A DNA stretch of 64,000 nucleotides from Oscillospiraceae bacterium (GTDB taxonomy: Bacteria; Bacillota; Clostridia; Oscillospirales; SIG627): contig JAYFRN010000006.1 of the NCBI GenBank assembly GCA_034925865.1, positions 260,236 through 324,235 of the forward strand, read 5' to 3'. Made by a program: the position numbers and the translations under genes. Under the pieces are notes generated by a model. That model was not told the origin of the DNA, ran no database searches, and saw nothing but the letters and a program-made list of their open reading frames with translations. Numbering within the stretch: the first letter of the stretch is position 1; each line of letters opens with the position of its first letter. Positions 27,901 to 36,035 of this stretch are shown here, piece by piece.

Positions 27901-28683
27901 AATTTCTCGTCCCCAGGACGTTTCGGCCGCGTTTCTGCGCGCCGTCTCGGCGTCTTCAGGTTTTATAGAGAGCATAAATCCATGCGCTTTTTCTGCCATA
28001 TATGAATGAACATAACCAGGCAGGAATGTCTTTTTCATTACTGTGTAATGTTTATCATTAAGCCGCGCTGTTTCATCCGCATATCGGTCCGGGTTCGTTC
28101 CGGCAGGCATGTTTTTTTCGAAGAACAGCATTCCGCTGCCCTGTCCGCCAAGTTCTTCGCCGTAATAGCTTGTATCCATCGGCAGACCTGACCATCTTGA
28201 CGAACCTTGGCCGCTTTGGCGTATGATGTTGAATCTGATAAAAGGCGCCTCGGCTCCATCCGGGCGCGCTTCACATGCGAAAAACGTCAGCGGTACGTAT
28301 ATGTCCGCTCCGTATTCCGACTCGAGACGGCGGAAATCAACGCGTATTTCACCTTCTTTTGGAGTTCTTGCGATCATTTTATTTGTATATTCCACTATTT
28401 CGGAGCATCCGTCGGCATAAAGCCTTATGGCTTTACAGTTATGGAATTTTCTCTCCGAGCAGGCCGGATCAAACCAAAGGTCGGTATTATCGCCGCTGTA
28501 TCCGAATTTGTCATATTCGGCTTCTATACGGAATATGGCGGTACAGCCGGAGGTGTATGCCGAAAACAGAGTTTTATGTTCCGCGGCATTATTTGTATAT
28601 TCGTATTTCATGCCGGCATCCCGCGGCTCGGGAATTACCGCGGGATCGGATACAGCTATATAATAAGGGTATATTGTGCTCAT
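24958..28683 (-). CDS. Large heparinase II/III-like protein with N-terminal sugar-binding-like domain
   Basis: 1241 residues with no signal peptide. Residues ~40-165 look like a family-9 carbohydrate-binding or DOMON-type sandwich (FRIEAEYDKFGYSGDN, DLWFDPACSERKF). Residues ~240-720 are a helical alpha/alpha toroid (YAISNLAYAYLLTGENKYAL). Next comes the beta-sheet half of heparinase II/III enzymes, with HDHGDKLGLWLGAYGYHLL as the likely catalytic His region. The family cleaves acidic polysaccharides by beta-elimination. The size and apparent cytoplasmic location are unusual. It has a perfect promoter 40 bp upstream. Substrate unknown. Confidence 0.75.
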   Translation of the reverse strand: MSTIYPYYIAVSDPAVIPEPRDAGMKYEYTNNAAEHKTLFSAYTSGCTAIFRIEAEYDKFGYSGDNTDLWFDPACSERKFHNCKAIRLYADGCSEIVEYTNKMIARTPKEGEIRVDFRRLESEYGADIYVPLTFFACEARPDGAEAPFIRFNIIRQSGQGSSRWSGLPMDTSYYGEELGGQGSGMLFFEKNMPAGTNPDRYADETARLNDKHYTVMKKTFLPGYVHSYMAEKAHGFMLSIKPEDAETARRNAAETSWGREIAAKIIAKANYWIGKTDAEIFDMLPAANPRAATPGQYYGDPVTGGNRNSLQMCIERPYEYYNPLTGVWYKNGCVIKNPSTGEEIVLDDDGSGFIAPEGFPNPGVQYMFTAAYRFYNLSVLTGIPYAPTITDKKACPETSGVDNFYAISNLAYAYLLTGENKYALRALLILGRIADLYPYMNGGRGDGTITDMAKMLEPTTTEVFMLINYFNALDIVYDAADALSDQLTAAFEKAPAPDGTNRKDNPFNIKRAVHEMIPYAIDLCDINKGVTHDSSVRWIHLKMLVAAFMGSDSLMDSTLYGGDMSFMSKIRNCYYRDGRYAYDSMEYQKLISLEMMLYPNCSYMYKYSDGRVLNLFDDSKMNCGSIISLHFKLLCGDLTPAFGDTQINNNEPIKQSRLESKAPYSPLWEAVYTRTHNENLKRMIAVALSGYTPEELESERVKSVESLDNLDSASINETMLLLACAPDSGIYKLKSEDAGVPESVLLEDSQTSILRSGTSLENTKHLIMYGQPSAPHDHGDKLGLWLGAYGYHLLAGGGGYPYTWADSKWHEWEQSSGACMVVIIDGKSQCRSYSSLKAHIDGSRVKLSSMENSGAYPGCFYGRTAALITAPDGENAFAADFAYADGGSFYDYNTSGIGLDFKNIRFSGIKKREKLSGTLAGKDVTLYSAPDYAWMKADAEANIDEEHRAEWNFRHASEVGLAVSEISVPNDASEEKLIRAYGEMGGFERGKSPWVPYVMHRKTTKAKNEKCVFAHILEPYKGSRFISRVKPLQLINASFNKNTPCFAPVGCEVEYKSGEYKDIVISCHDSSCKASFSDISGTEYTTDALFALFRYKSGRLVYAEAYGYTIARAGDFITPEHENPYYNGTITEVDYTSGHIEIEIAGEMPEASLLSGRVAVISSDDYEKPSSYYMNEIKSGGNRISFVSDMPFALQDTSWERGEKSRGMGGKTKIRDGESEYYADIKPGDAFRCETGGVLIG

Positions 28684-28719
28684 TTATGTTTATCTCACAT
28701 TCTGACAATTATTAATGAA

Positions 28720-28748
28720 ATTATAATGCCGCGGCTGCATATTGTCAA
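28720..28748 (-). promoter_or_regulatory. Promoter of the heparinase-like gene
   Basis: Minus strand TTGACA (28748-28743), 17-bp spacer, TATAAT (28725-28720): both hexamers match consensus fully. Confidence 0.88.
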
Positions 28749-28802
28749 TATGGCAGACAACCTATGTGGTTGTAAAAACTGCATGTATAATAACTCGGCC
28801 AA

Positions 28803-28908
28803 TTATTAAAACGGCATTTAAATATGCATTGTTTTATAAGAGAGAAAAGCCCATATACCAAAGTCTTTTCTCTCTTTAAGCGGTAATTATTTAAATGCCG
28901 AGTAATAA
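28803..28908 (-). repeat. Palindromic intergenic element, copy C (full length)
   Basis: TTATTAAAACGGCATTTAAA at one end and TTATTTAAATGCCGAGTAA at the other, with the AGAGAGAAAAG/CTTTTCTCTCT central hairpin. It lies between the aminotransferase stop and the heparinase promoter. Confidence 0.85.
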
Positions 28909-28985
28909 AGTATTCGCGTACCTTTAAAAAGCAAACGGCGCCGCATGTTACTGCGGCGCCGCATATCTGAAGCTTGTTGAGATAA

Positions 28986-30254
28986 TTATTTCTTATACGC
29001 TTCGTATGCTTTTCTGAAAGCAAGAGCGCATTCCTCAATATTCTGTTCCGTCCAAGATTCGTTCGGATATATGATAATCGTGTCGTCGAGAGCCTTCGCT
29101 GCGTTAGGAAGGTCAGCAAGCGAATAACGTTTTTCTTTATCGCCCTTATACTCGGGAGCGGCCCACGGATATCCACTGTTGCCGAATACTATGCGCTCGG
29201 TATACCATTTGCCGATATAAGGAGTGGCGGCGTAATGTGTGTTACAGCCGATTCCTTCGGCGGTAACAGCAGCGCAGAAGGTATTCTTATCAACGTTCAC
29301 CTTGGAGCCGTCGAAAATAAGGCGGAGGAACCAATAAGAAGGCTCTGCACCCTTAGGCATCGGAGCAAGGCGGACAACCGGAACATCAGAGAGCTTGGCC
29401 ATGATAGCGTTAATGACCTCACGGCGTTTTTTCGCGATCGGAAACATCTTTTTAATTTGAACGCGACCGATAGCGCAGTGCATGTCGTCCATATTGAAGT
29501 TGAGAGAAGCCATGACATTTTCATTTTCGTTCGTGCCATATGGCTTACCACGGTCAGCAGCCTGTCTTAACTTCCAATAGAGCTTCTCGCATTTGGTGAA
29601 TACAAGACCGCCCTGTCCGCCGACACAGGTGTGCTTTCCGAACATCATAGAGAATCCGGAGGTGTCTCCGAAAGTTCCGACCGGTTTGCCGTTTATTGCG
29701 GCGCCATGTGACTGAGCGCAGTCTTCTATGAGGTATATACCTTTTTCCTTTGCAAACGCGCTGATTGCTTCCATATCGCAGGGCTCACCGGCTATATGTG
29801 CGACAAGTATTGCGCTTGTGCGTTCAGGTGAATATACTTTTTTAATTCCTTCAAGGCTGATATTAAAGCTGTCTTTTCCGCTGTCTGCTATTATCGGGAT
29901 GCAGTTCATCATCACGATAGGCATAATTCCGCCCGGATCCGTAACAGGTCCGCAGATTATTTCAGTAAAGGGCTGAATGTCGAGCGCGCGGAGGGCAACA
30001 TAAACGGAAGTGGTTCCGCCGTTTACACATTCGGCATATCCGCCGCCGAGAAGCTCGGAAAATTCTTTGCCGAGAGCGGTTCTTTCCGGACCGTTATAAC
30101 CCGGAGCCGCGCCCGCGTCAATAGCTTCGTCGATTATACGGTTGCATGCCGCTTTTTCTTCCTGGCCGAAGTGATGTCTTGCGGCGAGGGGCGCGGTAAC
30201 GGCACTTTTGCCGCCATTGATCGCAAGAGCGGCTTTGGCTTCACAATTACTCAT
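28986..30254 (-). CDS. DegT/DnrJ/EryC1/StrS-type PLP aminotransferase
   Basis: 422 residues from the ATG at 30254, behind AGGAGATATA; a longer frame would extend 28 codons across the promoter. These enzymes usually aminate nucleotide-linked or free keto-sugars. Motifs: NGGTTSVYVALRAL, LIEDCAQSHGAAING (cofactor-contacting Asp), and FGKHTCVGGQGGLVFT holding the PLP lysine. The opening LAINGGKSAV is also typical. Transcribed alone and divergent from the NahK-like kinase gene. Sugar substrate unknown. Confidence 0.9.
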   Translation of the reverse strand: MSNCEAKAALAINGGKSAVTAPLAARHHFGQEEKAACNRIIDEAIDAGAAPGYNGPERTALGKEFSELLGGGYAECVNGGTTSVYVALRALDIQPFTEIICGPVTDPGGIMPIVMMNCIPIIADSGKDSFNISLEGIKKVYSPERTSAILVAHIAGEPCDMEAISAFAKEKGIYLIEDCAQSHGAAINGKPVGTFGDTSGFSMMFGKHTCVGGQGGLVFTKCEKLYWKLRQAADRGKPYGTNENENVMASLNFNMDDMHCAIGRVQIKKMFPIAKKRREVINAIMAKLSDVPVVRLAPMPKGAEPSYWFLRLIFDGSKVNVDKNTFCAAVTAEGIGCNTHYAATPYIGKWYTERIVFGNSGYPWAAPEYKGDKEKRYSLADLPNAAKALDDTIIIYPNESWTEQNIEECALAFRKAYEAYKK

Positions 30255-30309
30255 AATATTATATCTCCTATATTTATAATTATAGTCCCTTTGGGATATA
30301 TACAAATTA

Positions 30310-30338
30310 AGTATACCATATAAAAGCAAATAAATCAA
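30310..30338 (-). promoter_or_regulatory. Promoter of the DegT-type aminotransferase gene
   Basis: Minus strand TTGATT (30338-30333), 17-bp spacer, TATACT (30315-30310). Confidence 0.75.
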
Positions 30339-30465
30339 TCTTTACGAGAATTATTTTAAACGCATATTGCATAAAGACATCATTTGGCATATAATTAATT
30401 TGAGAGATACTATTGAAACATTAATGAAATAATGGATCATAGATATTATTAATAATTGCCGCCTT

Positions 30466-30572
30466 ATTATTAAAACGGCAATTAAATAAGTCTTGTTTTA
30501 TTAGAGAGAAAAGTGCATATACAAGAGCCTTTTCTCTCTTTTAACGGTATTATTTAATTGTCGAGTTAATAA
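30466..30572 (-). repeat. Palindromic intergenic element, copy D (full length)
   Basis: Same architecture as copies A-C with more substitutions, several matched on both arms (GGCAATTAAATAA against TTATTTAATTGTCG), which keeps the pairing. It lies just upstream of the NahK-like gene. Confidence 0.82.
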
Positions 30573-30610
30573 AATATACTCATAAAACTGTAAGGAGCTG
30601 AGATACATAC

Positions 30611-31735
30611 ATGCAGACAATCACCGAAAAAGAGACTCTTGATGAAATCCGTCACACACTCAAATGCTTCGGTCTGCCTCACGAGGAGATTTCCGTAGAG
30701 CTGATTGAAAACGGCCATATAAATTCTACATATAAAGTTCATATCATCCGCAACGGTATTGAAAAGCCTTATATTGTTCAGGCAGTCAATACCTATGTAT
30801 TTAAAAACCCTGTCGATATGATGGATAATATCGGTAAGGTGACCGCACATATCAAAAAAAAGCTGATCGAACGCGGAGAGCAGAATATTGAACGGAAGGT
30901 TCTGCATTTTTGCAGCACAAATGAAGGCTTTTACTATGTACATGGCAGCCAAAACCGTTTTTGGCGTGCGTATGCCTTTGTTGAAAACTCAAAAACTTAT
31001 GACAAGGTTGAAAACCCGCAGCTGTTGTTTAACGCCGGGCGCGCTTTCGGCGAATTTCAGATGATGCTCTCGGATTTTCCCATGAATCAGCTCCGAGATA
31101 CGATTCCGGATTTTCACAACACAAAGAAACGTATGGCTGCTTTTTTCGACTCCGTATATAACGATTTCTGCGGTCGGGTCAAGGATATTCAACCCGAGAT
31201 TCAATTTTTCAAGGATAGAATCGATGTCGCCGAAAAGCTGATCAATCTGCAGGAAAAAGGCGTTATCCCTCTTCGCGTCACACACAACGATACTAAATAC
31301 AACAATATCCTGATGGACAGCGAGACAAATGAAGCTTTATGTGTAATCGATCTCGACACCGTCATGCCAGGGCTCGCCGCGTATGACTTCGGCGATGCCA
31401 TTCGCTTTGCCGCAAGCACTGCCGCAGAGGACGAAACTGACCTTTCAAAGGTTTCCATCAATCTTGAATATTTTGAAGCATTTACGAAAGGCTTCATCGG
31501 AGCCTGCGGGAGATTCTTCACCCCTGCAGAAATAGACACTATGGCGTGGGGAGCGCGCATAATTACAATGGAGCTGGCCTCCAGATTTCTTTCCGACTAT
31601 ATCAACGGGGACAAATATTTCCGCATACACCGCCCCGGCCAGAACCTTGACCGCGCTCGCTGTCAAATTCAGCTTGTTTTTGACATGGAACAGAAATTCG
31701 ACAAAATGTGCGCCATCGTTGATAAATACAGATAA
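30611..31735 (+). CDS. Sugar kinase of the aminoglycoside phosphotransferase fold, N-acetylhexosamine 1-kinase-like
   Basis: 374 residues. Kinase core: LIENGHINSTYKV (nucleotide loop), VTHNDTKYNNILMD (catalytic loop with Asp), LCVIDLDTVMPGL and AYDFGDAIR (metal site). The residues around HNDTKxNN and DTVMPG match NahK/LnpB, which phosphorylates GlcNAc or GalNAc at C1 in lacto-N-biose and mucin sugar use. Start ATG with AAGGAG 13 nt upstream. The NagAB, MurQ and DegT genes in this window fit amino-sugar handling. A homoserine-kinase-like or choline-kinase-like role is less likely. Confidence 0.82.
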   Translation: MQTITEKETLDEIRHTLKCFGLPHEEISVELIENGHINSTYKVHIIRNGIEKPYIVQAVNTYVFKNPVDMMDNIGKVTAHIKKKLIERGEQNIERKVLHFCSTNEGFYYVHGSQNRFWRAYAFVENSKTYDKVENPQLLFNAGRAFGEFQMMLSDFPMNQLRDTIPDFHNTKKRMAAFFDSVYNDFCGRVKDIQPEIQFFKDRIDVAEKLINLQEKGVIPLRVTHNDTKYNNILMDSETNEALCVIDLDTVMPGLAAYDFGDAIRFAASTAAEDETDLSKVSINLEYFEAFTKGFIGACGRFFTPAEIDTMAWGARIITMELASRFLSDYINGDKYFRIHRPGQNLDRARCQIQLVFDMEQKFDKMCAIVDKYR

Positions 31736-31861
31736 CATAAAAGTAACTGCTGCGATAACGCAAATATCTGCTGCTGATTTTTTCTTTTCAAGTGTCAGTT
31801 CCATCTTTTTCATAAAGTCATGCTCCATTGTTTTTTATACCATAATGAGCTCTTTGATAGG

Positions 31862-31893
31862 ATCGGAGGACTTTTCTTCAAAAGTCCTCCGAT
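31862..31893. terminator. Bidirectional terminator
   Basis: 14-bp stem ATCGGAGGACTTTT with AAAAGTCCTCCGAT around a 4-nt loop, between two convergent genes. Confidence 0.75.
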
Positions 31894-31903
31894 GCTTTCT
31901 GAA

Positions 31904-32455
31904 TTACATTAAATTGTTATTATATATTGCTCTTTCACCGCCGACAAATTTCGGTCTGCGGCGGCACAAAACCACATTTGCTTCACCGATTTTTTTTATC
32001 TCGCATCTTACCGGAACGCAGACGGGAATTATATGCATCCCTATAAGCGTGTCGCCGATATCCATTCCCGCACTGGCTCGTACTTCTTCAACAGCGGAAG
32101 GAGCATCAAAGCGCGCATACGCCGTAGTCGCGAAGGCTCCCCCCGCATGAGCGTGAGGAACGACGTTTACTTCCGTAAAACCGTATTTTAAAGCGCACTC
32201 TCTTTCGACTATAAGGCTGCGATTTAGGTGCTCACAGCATTGAACGGCAAGATATAAACCGTTTTCTTTGATTATCGGATATACTCCATCAAAAACCGCT
32301 TGGGCGGCATCCATACTGGAAAATGTGCCTATTTTTTTTCCGCATATTTCACTGCTGCTGCATCCGATTACAAAAACATCTCCGGGCTTCAACTTAGCAA
32401 CAGCCAACAAAGAGCTTATTGCCTGAGCCGCCTGAGACTTTATTTCGTCATACAT
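31904..32455 (-). CDS. UPF0340/TIGR01440 family protein (YwlG-like)
   Basis: 183 residues from the ATG at 32455 (AAGAGGTGTT upstream). Family hallmarks: PGDVFVIGCSSSEICGKKIG near residue 30, LAVQCCEHLNRSLIVER and VNVVPHAHAGGAFATTAY. The protein is conserved in Firmicutes, often near glyA or upp; its biochemical role is not established. A GC-rich hairpin (32480-32526) lies in its leader. Confidence 0.88.
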   Translation of the reverse strand: MYDEIKSQAAQAISSLLAVAKLKPGDVFVIGCSSSEICGKKIGTFSSMDAAQAVFDGVYPIIKENGLYLAVQCCEHLNRSLIVERECALKYGFTEVNVVPHAHAGGAFATTAYARFDAPSAVEEVRASAGMDIGDTLIGMHIIPVCVPVRCEIKKIGEANVVLCRRRPKFVGGERAIYNNNLM

Positions 32456-32479
32456 AATAACACCTCTTAAATAATGACA

Positions 32480-32526
32480 GCGGACGGTTAAGCCCGGCAT
32501 TTTGCCGACAAGCCCAAACCGCCCGC
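32480..32526 (-). other. Leader hairpin upstream of the UPF0340 gene
   Basis: 10-bp stem on the minus strand (32526-32517 with 32489-32480, one G-U pair) enclosing a smaller CGGCA/TGCCG hairpin. It ends about 25 nt before the start codon. No T run, so it is not an ordinary terminator. Confidence 0.5.
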
Positions 32527-32565
32527 GGGTCGTTTTACCGAAACAGTCTACCTGTTCGGATCTAT

Positions 32566-32649
32566 TATTAACTCGGTATGAGAATAGTCCATATATCAAG
32601 GCCTTTTCTCTCTTTAATTGGTAATAATTAAATTGCCGTGTTAATAATT
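32566..32649 (-). repeat. Palindromic intergenic element, copy E (one arm deleted)
   Basis: Right half matches copy B (CCATATATCA, CTTTTCTCTCTTTAATTGG, TTAAATTGCCGTGTTAATAA); the other arm is reduced to TTATTAACTCGGTATG. It lies directly after rplQ. Confidence 0.7.
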
Positions 32650-33094
32650 ATTCGGCTTTAGCTCCAGCCTTTGCTTCCTTGGTAGCAGCCGGCTTGGGTT
32701 CAACCGCTTTTTCTTTTTTACTCGATTTCTTTCCCTCGGGCTTATGTTCAAAACCGATCAATTCGATCAAAGCCATTTCTGCGCCGTCACCGCGGCGTGG
32801 TCCCATTTTAAGGACTCTCGTGTATCCGCCTGCGCGTTCCGCAAACGTCGGCGCGATGTCGTCAAACAGCTTTTTAACCACATCCTCCTTGGTTATAAAA
32901 GCGAGTGCCTGTCTTCTGGCAACCAAAGTATTGGCCTTGCCGAGTGTAATCATTCTATCCGTTAAGCTCCTGAGCTCCTTGGCGCGGGTCACTGTAGTTT
33001 CAATGGATCCTTTTTCCAAAAGAAACGTGACCTGTCCTTTCAGCATGGACATTCTATGGTCAGTTGTCATGCCGAGCTTTCTTGATCCGGGCAT
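32648..33094 (-). CDS. rplQ: 50S ribosomal protein L17
   Basis: 148 residues. The conserved core ([28 protein letters not shown]-type region, [19 protein letters not shown]) covers residues 1-120. A lysine/alanine-rich tail ([13 protein letters not shown] and on) follows and is probably disordered. Last gene of the alpha operon; the Firmicutes genes that usually follow (ecfA, ecfT, truA, rplM) are absent. Confidence 0.97.
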   Translation of the reverse strand: MPGSRKLGMTTDHRMSMLKGQVTFLLEKGSIETTVTRAKELRSLTDRMITLGKANTLVARRQALAFITKEDVVKKLFDDIAPTFAERAGGYTRVLKMGPRRGDGAEMALIELIGFEHKPEGKKSSKKEKAVEPKPAATKEAKAGAKAE

Positions 33095-33124
33095 TGTCTT
33101 TTCCTCCTGTTGTTTTAGGAAGCC

Positions 33125-34075
33125 TTATTCGTCGTCCTTCTTAAGTGATAAGCCTAAGCTGGCGAGCTTTTGAATTACTTCCTCGAGTGATTTCTTTCCG
33201 AGGTTTCTGACTTTAATCATTTCATCCTCGGTCTTATTTGTCAGATCCTGTACGGTGTTTATTCCGGCGCGCTTCAAGCAGTTAAAGGAGCGAACCGACA
33301 TGTCAAGTTCCTCAATGGTTATCTCAAGAACTTTTTCTTTGATGGTCTCGTCTCTGTCCACCATTATTTCGGTGTGTTTTGCCTCGTCCGAAAGGTCGAC
33401 AAAGATATTGAGATGCTCGTTGAGAATCTTGGCGGCGAGCGAAATGGATTCTTTTGCGGTGATGGTTGCATCGGTAAGTACCTCTATGGTAAGCTTATCG
33501 TATTCCATCTTGTCTTCTACGCGTGTGTTGTCAACCGTGTAATTGACATTGTAAACAGGAGTGAAGATAGAATCCGTATATATGGTGCCTATCGAAGGCG
33601 CGCCGAGTTGTTTGTTGCGATCGGAGGAAACATATCCTCTTCCGGTATCAAATGTCAGCTCCATATAAAATTTTACGCCCGCTGATACCGTCGCGAGATG
33701 ATGCCTCGGATTGAGTATTTCGATATCCGAGTCGCATTTGATATCACCGGCGCATACTTCGCACTCGCCGGTGACGTCTATTATGACGGTCTTCGGTTGA
33801 TTTGAATGCAGCTTGGCTGTGATGCCTTTTACATTCAGTATTATTTCGGTTACATCTTCTTTAACACCCGTTATCGTGGATATCTCGTGAAGGACGCCAT
33901 CGATCTTTACACAAGTCACAGCGACTCCGGGAAGCGAGCTCAATAATATTCTGCGAAGGGAATTCCCGAGGGTGATGCCGAAGCCTCTTTCGAGCGGCTC
34001 AACCGAGAATTTACCGAAAGAGCCGTCCTCGCTCTGCTCGAGAGTGGTTATGCTCGGTCTTTCTATTTCTATCAT
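33125..34075 (-). CDS. rpoA: DNA-directed RNA polymerase alpha subunit
   Basis: 316 residues. The N-terminal assembly domain contains [20 protein letters not shown]; the C-terminal domain contains [19 protein letters not shown], then [17 protein letters not shown], the part that contacts UP elements and activators. Preceded by AAGGAGGGT. Standard place between rpsD and rplQ. Confidence 0.98.
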   Translation of the reverse strand: MIEIERPSITTLEQSEDGSFGKFSVEPLERGFGITLGNSLRRILLSSLPGVAVTCVKIDGVLHEISTITGVKEDVTEIILNVKGITAKLHSNQPKTVIIDVTGECEVCAGDIKCDSDIEILNPRHHLATVSAGVKFYMELTFDTGRGYVSSDRNKQLGAPSIGTIYTDSIFTPVYNVNYTVDNTRVEDKMEYDKLTIEVLTDATITAKESISLAAKILNEHLNIFVDLSDEAKHTEIMVDRDETIKEKVLEITIEELDMSVRSFNCLKRAGINTVQDLTNKTEDEMIKVRNLGKKSLEEVIQKLASLGLSLKKDDE

Positions 34076-34166
34076 TGAATAACCCTCCTTGATTAATTCG
34101 TTTCCATACTTTTGTCGACGGCTGTCTCCGCCGATATTTTCAAATCAGATTATCGCGAGGGTGTTT

Positions 34167-34793
34167 TTACTTGGAATAAAGCTCTACTATAAGGTTGTCC
34201 TGAATTTCGAAATCAATATCGCCTCTTGCCGGCAAAGCCGTAATGGTTGCCGTGAGATTTTCCTTATTTACGTCGAGCCATTTGACCGATGACTTTCCTT
34301 CGATGCTTTCGGCAACAGCTTTGAACTTCGGAAGGTCGCGGCTGGAAGCCTTTAATGCGACGACATCTCCGGCGCTGAGCGTCATTGAAGGAATATTTGC
34401 TTTTTTACCGTTCAAGGTAAAGTGACCGTGAAGAACGAGCTGACGCGCGTCTCTGCGGCTTTCAGCAAATCCGGCTCTGTAGATAACATTGTCGAATCTT
34501 CTTTCGATAAGTATGAGCAGGTTGTCGCCTGTCATGCCTTCTCTTTTTTCAGCTTTTTTAAAGTAGTTTCTGAACTGAGTCTCAAGAATTCCGTAATATC
34601 TCTTTGCCTTTTGCTTTTCACGGAGCTGTAATCCGTATTCCTTGACATTCTTGCGTCCCTGTGCATGCTGTCCGGGTATCTGATTGCGTTTTTCTATGGC
34701 GCACTTGCCCGTATAGCAGCGGTCGCCCTTCAAGAACATTTTACAGCCTTCTCTGCGGCACTGTCTGCATGCGGGTCCGGTATATTTAGCCAT
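34167..34793 (-). CDS. rpsD: 30S ribosomal protein S4
   Basis: 208 residues. The N-terminus keeps the zinc-type cysteines (ACRQCRREGCKMFLKGDRC), so this is the C+ form. The S4 RNA-binding domain reads RFDNVIYRAGFAESRRDARQ. One of the first proteins to bind 16S rRNA. Starts 18 nt after the rpsK stop codon. Confidence 0.98.
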   Translation of the reverse strand: MAKYTGPACRQCRREGCKMFLKGDRCYTGKCAIEKRNQIPGQHAQGRKNVKEYGLQLREKQKAKRYYGILETQFRNYFKKAEKREGMTGDNLLILIERRFDNVIYRAGFAESRRDARQLVLHGHFTLNGKKANIPSMTLSAGDVVALKASSRDLPKFKAVAESIEGKSSVKWLDVNKENLTATITALPARGDIDFEIQDNLIVELYSK

Positions 34794-34811
34794 TTTCTCT
34801 GCCTCCTTTTA

Positions 34812-35222
34812 TTATACGCGTCTTCTCTTGGGAGGACGGCATCCGTTGTGCGGAATGGGTGTGACATCCTTTATGAGGATTATGTCGAGACCGGCGGTTT
34901 GGAGAGCGCGGATTGCCGACTCTCTTCCTTGACCGGGACCTTTTACATAGACTTCAACAGTCTTCAGTCCGTGCTCCATTGCGAGCTTCGCCGCAGTCTC
35001 GGCGGCGGTTTGAGCAGCGTAGGGAGTCGATTTCTTCGAGCCCTTGAAGCCCATTTCACCTGAGGATGCCCAAGAAAGAGCATTACCACTCATATCGGTG
35101 AGCGTAACTATCGTGTTATTGTAAGTTGAGCGGATATGAGCGCAGCCTTTTTCAATGTTCTTGCGTTCGCGGCGCTTTTTATTGACGACTCTTTTTGTTG
35201 TGGTTACTTGCTTTGCGGCCAT
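34812..35222 (-). CDS. rpsK: 30S ribosomal protein S11
   Basis: 136 residues, with the S11 core [18 protein letters not shown] and [18 protein letters not shown] and the basic C-terminus [13 protein letters not shown]. Part of the 30S platform. Ribosome binding site AAGGAGGGA. Confidence 0.98.
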   Translation of the reverse strand: MAAKQVTTTKRVVNKKRRERKNIEKGCAHIRSTYNNTIVTLTDMSGNALSWASSGEMGFKGSKKSTPYAAQTAAETAAKLAMEHGLKTVEVYVKGPGQGRESAIRALQTAGLDIILIKDVTPIPHNGCRPPKRRRV

Positions 35223-35238
35223 TTTCGTCGATCCCTCC

Positions 35239-35607
35239 TTATTTCTTCTTATTTGCTATTGTCTTAACGGGGCCTTTTCTTGTCCTCGCGTTGGTCTTCG
35301 TCCTCTGTCCTCTGACAGGAAGACCCTTGCGATGGCGAATGCCTCTATAACAACCGATATCCGTCATTCTCTTTATATCATAGGCGATGTTTCTTCTAAG
35401 ATCGCCTTCAACGGTATATCCGTTTTCGATCACTTCGCGGAGACGGGCAATTTCGTCGTCTGTCAAATCCTTGACTCTGGTATCTGGGTTTACTCCGGTC
35501 GCAGAAAGGATTTTATTTGACGAGGTTCTTCCGATGCCGAAAATATACGTCAAGCCTATTTCGACGCGTTTTTCTCTCGGAATGTCTACGCCTGCTATAC
35601 GAGCCAT
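35239..35607 (-). CDS. rpsM: 30S ribosomal protein S13
   Basis: 122 residues. [20 protein letters not shown] and [20 protein letters not shown] are diagnostic. Contacts the head of the 30S subunit and the P-site tRNA. Confidence 0.98.
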   Translation of the reverse strand: MARIAGVDIPREKRVEIGLTYIFGIGRTSSNKILSATGVNPDTRVKDLTDDEIARLREVIENGYTVEGDLRRNIAYDIKRMTDIGCYRGIRHRKGLPVRGQRTKTNARTRKGPVKTIANKKK

Positions 35608-35630
35608 ACTTTGATATCCTCCTTAAAAAG

Positions 35631-35744
35631 TTATCCTTGTCTTTGTTTATGCTTCGGGTTTTCGCAAATCACCATTACGGTGCCTTTTCTTTTGATAATC
35701 TTACACTTCTCGCAGATTTTCTTTACGGAAGGCTTTACTTTCAT
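35631..35744 (-). CDS. rpmJ: 50S ribosomal protein L36
   Basis: 37 residues, starting [20 protein letters not shown]. The zinc ligands Cys11, Cys14, Cys27 and His32 (ICENPKH) are all present, so this is the zinc-binding form. It is short and easily overlooked but sits in its normal place between infA and rpsM. A GGAGGT ribosome binding site is at 35752-35757. Confidence 0.97.
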   Translation of the reverse strand: MKVKPSVKKICEKCKIIKRKGTVMVICENPKHKQRQG

Positions 35745-35797
35745 TTCGGTGACCTCCATTGCATTATTATCGCCGCACAAGCAGCATGCGGCTTTAC

Positions 35798-36013
35798 TTA
35801 CAGCCGGCGAGTGATCCTTCCCTTAGTCGGGTCATATACCGAGACATCGAGGAGAACCTTGTCACCGGGGACTATTTTAATGTAGTTCATACGCATTTTC
35901 CCTGAGATATGCGCGATTATTATCATTCCGTTCGGGAGCTTTACCCGGAATGTGGCGTTCGGGAGCGTTTCCGTCACGACGCCTTCAAATTCCATTACAT
36001 CGTCTTTAGGCAG
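35798..36013 (-). CDS. infA: Translation initiation factor IF-1, apparent CTG start
   Basis: 71 residues if started at CTG (36013-36011), giving (M)[19 protein letters not shown], which matches the usual IF-1 N-terminus. The CTG is 7 nt after a perfect AAGGAGGG. The first ATG (35995) is 25 nt from that site and would remove the conserved KDDV segment. The OB-fold motifs [34 protein letters not shown] and GRITRRL are intact. Confidence 0.9.
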   Translation of the reverse strand: MPKDDVMEFEGVVTETLPNATFRVKLPNGMIIIAHISGKMRMNYIKIVPGDKVLLDVSVYDPTKGRITRRL

Positions 36014-36035
36014 AAAAAATCCCTCCTTATGAGAT

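Noticed and set aside
28207-28809. 200-residue frame antisense to the heparinase-like gene
   Set aside because: Shadow of a long GC-skewed gene on the other strand; composition unlike a real protein, and it crosses a perfect promoter and element C.
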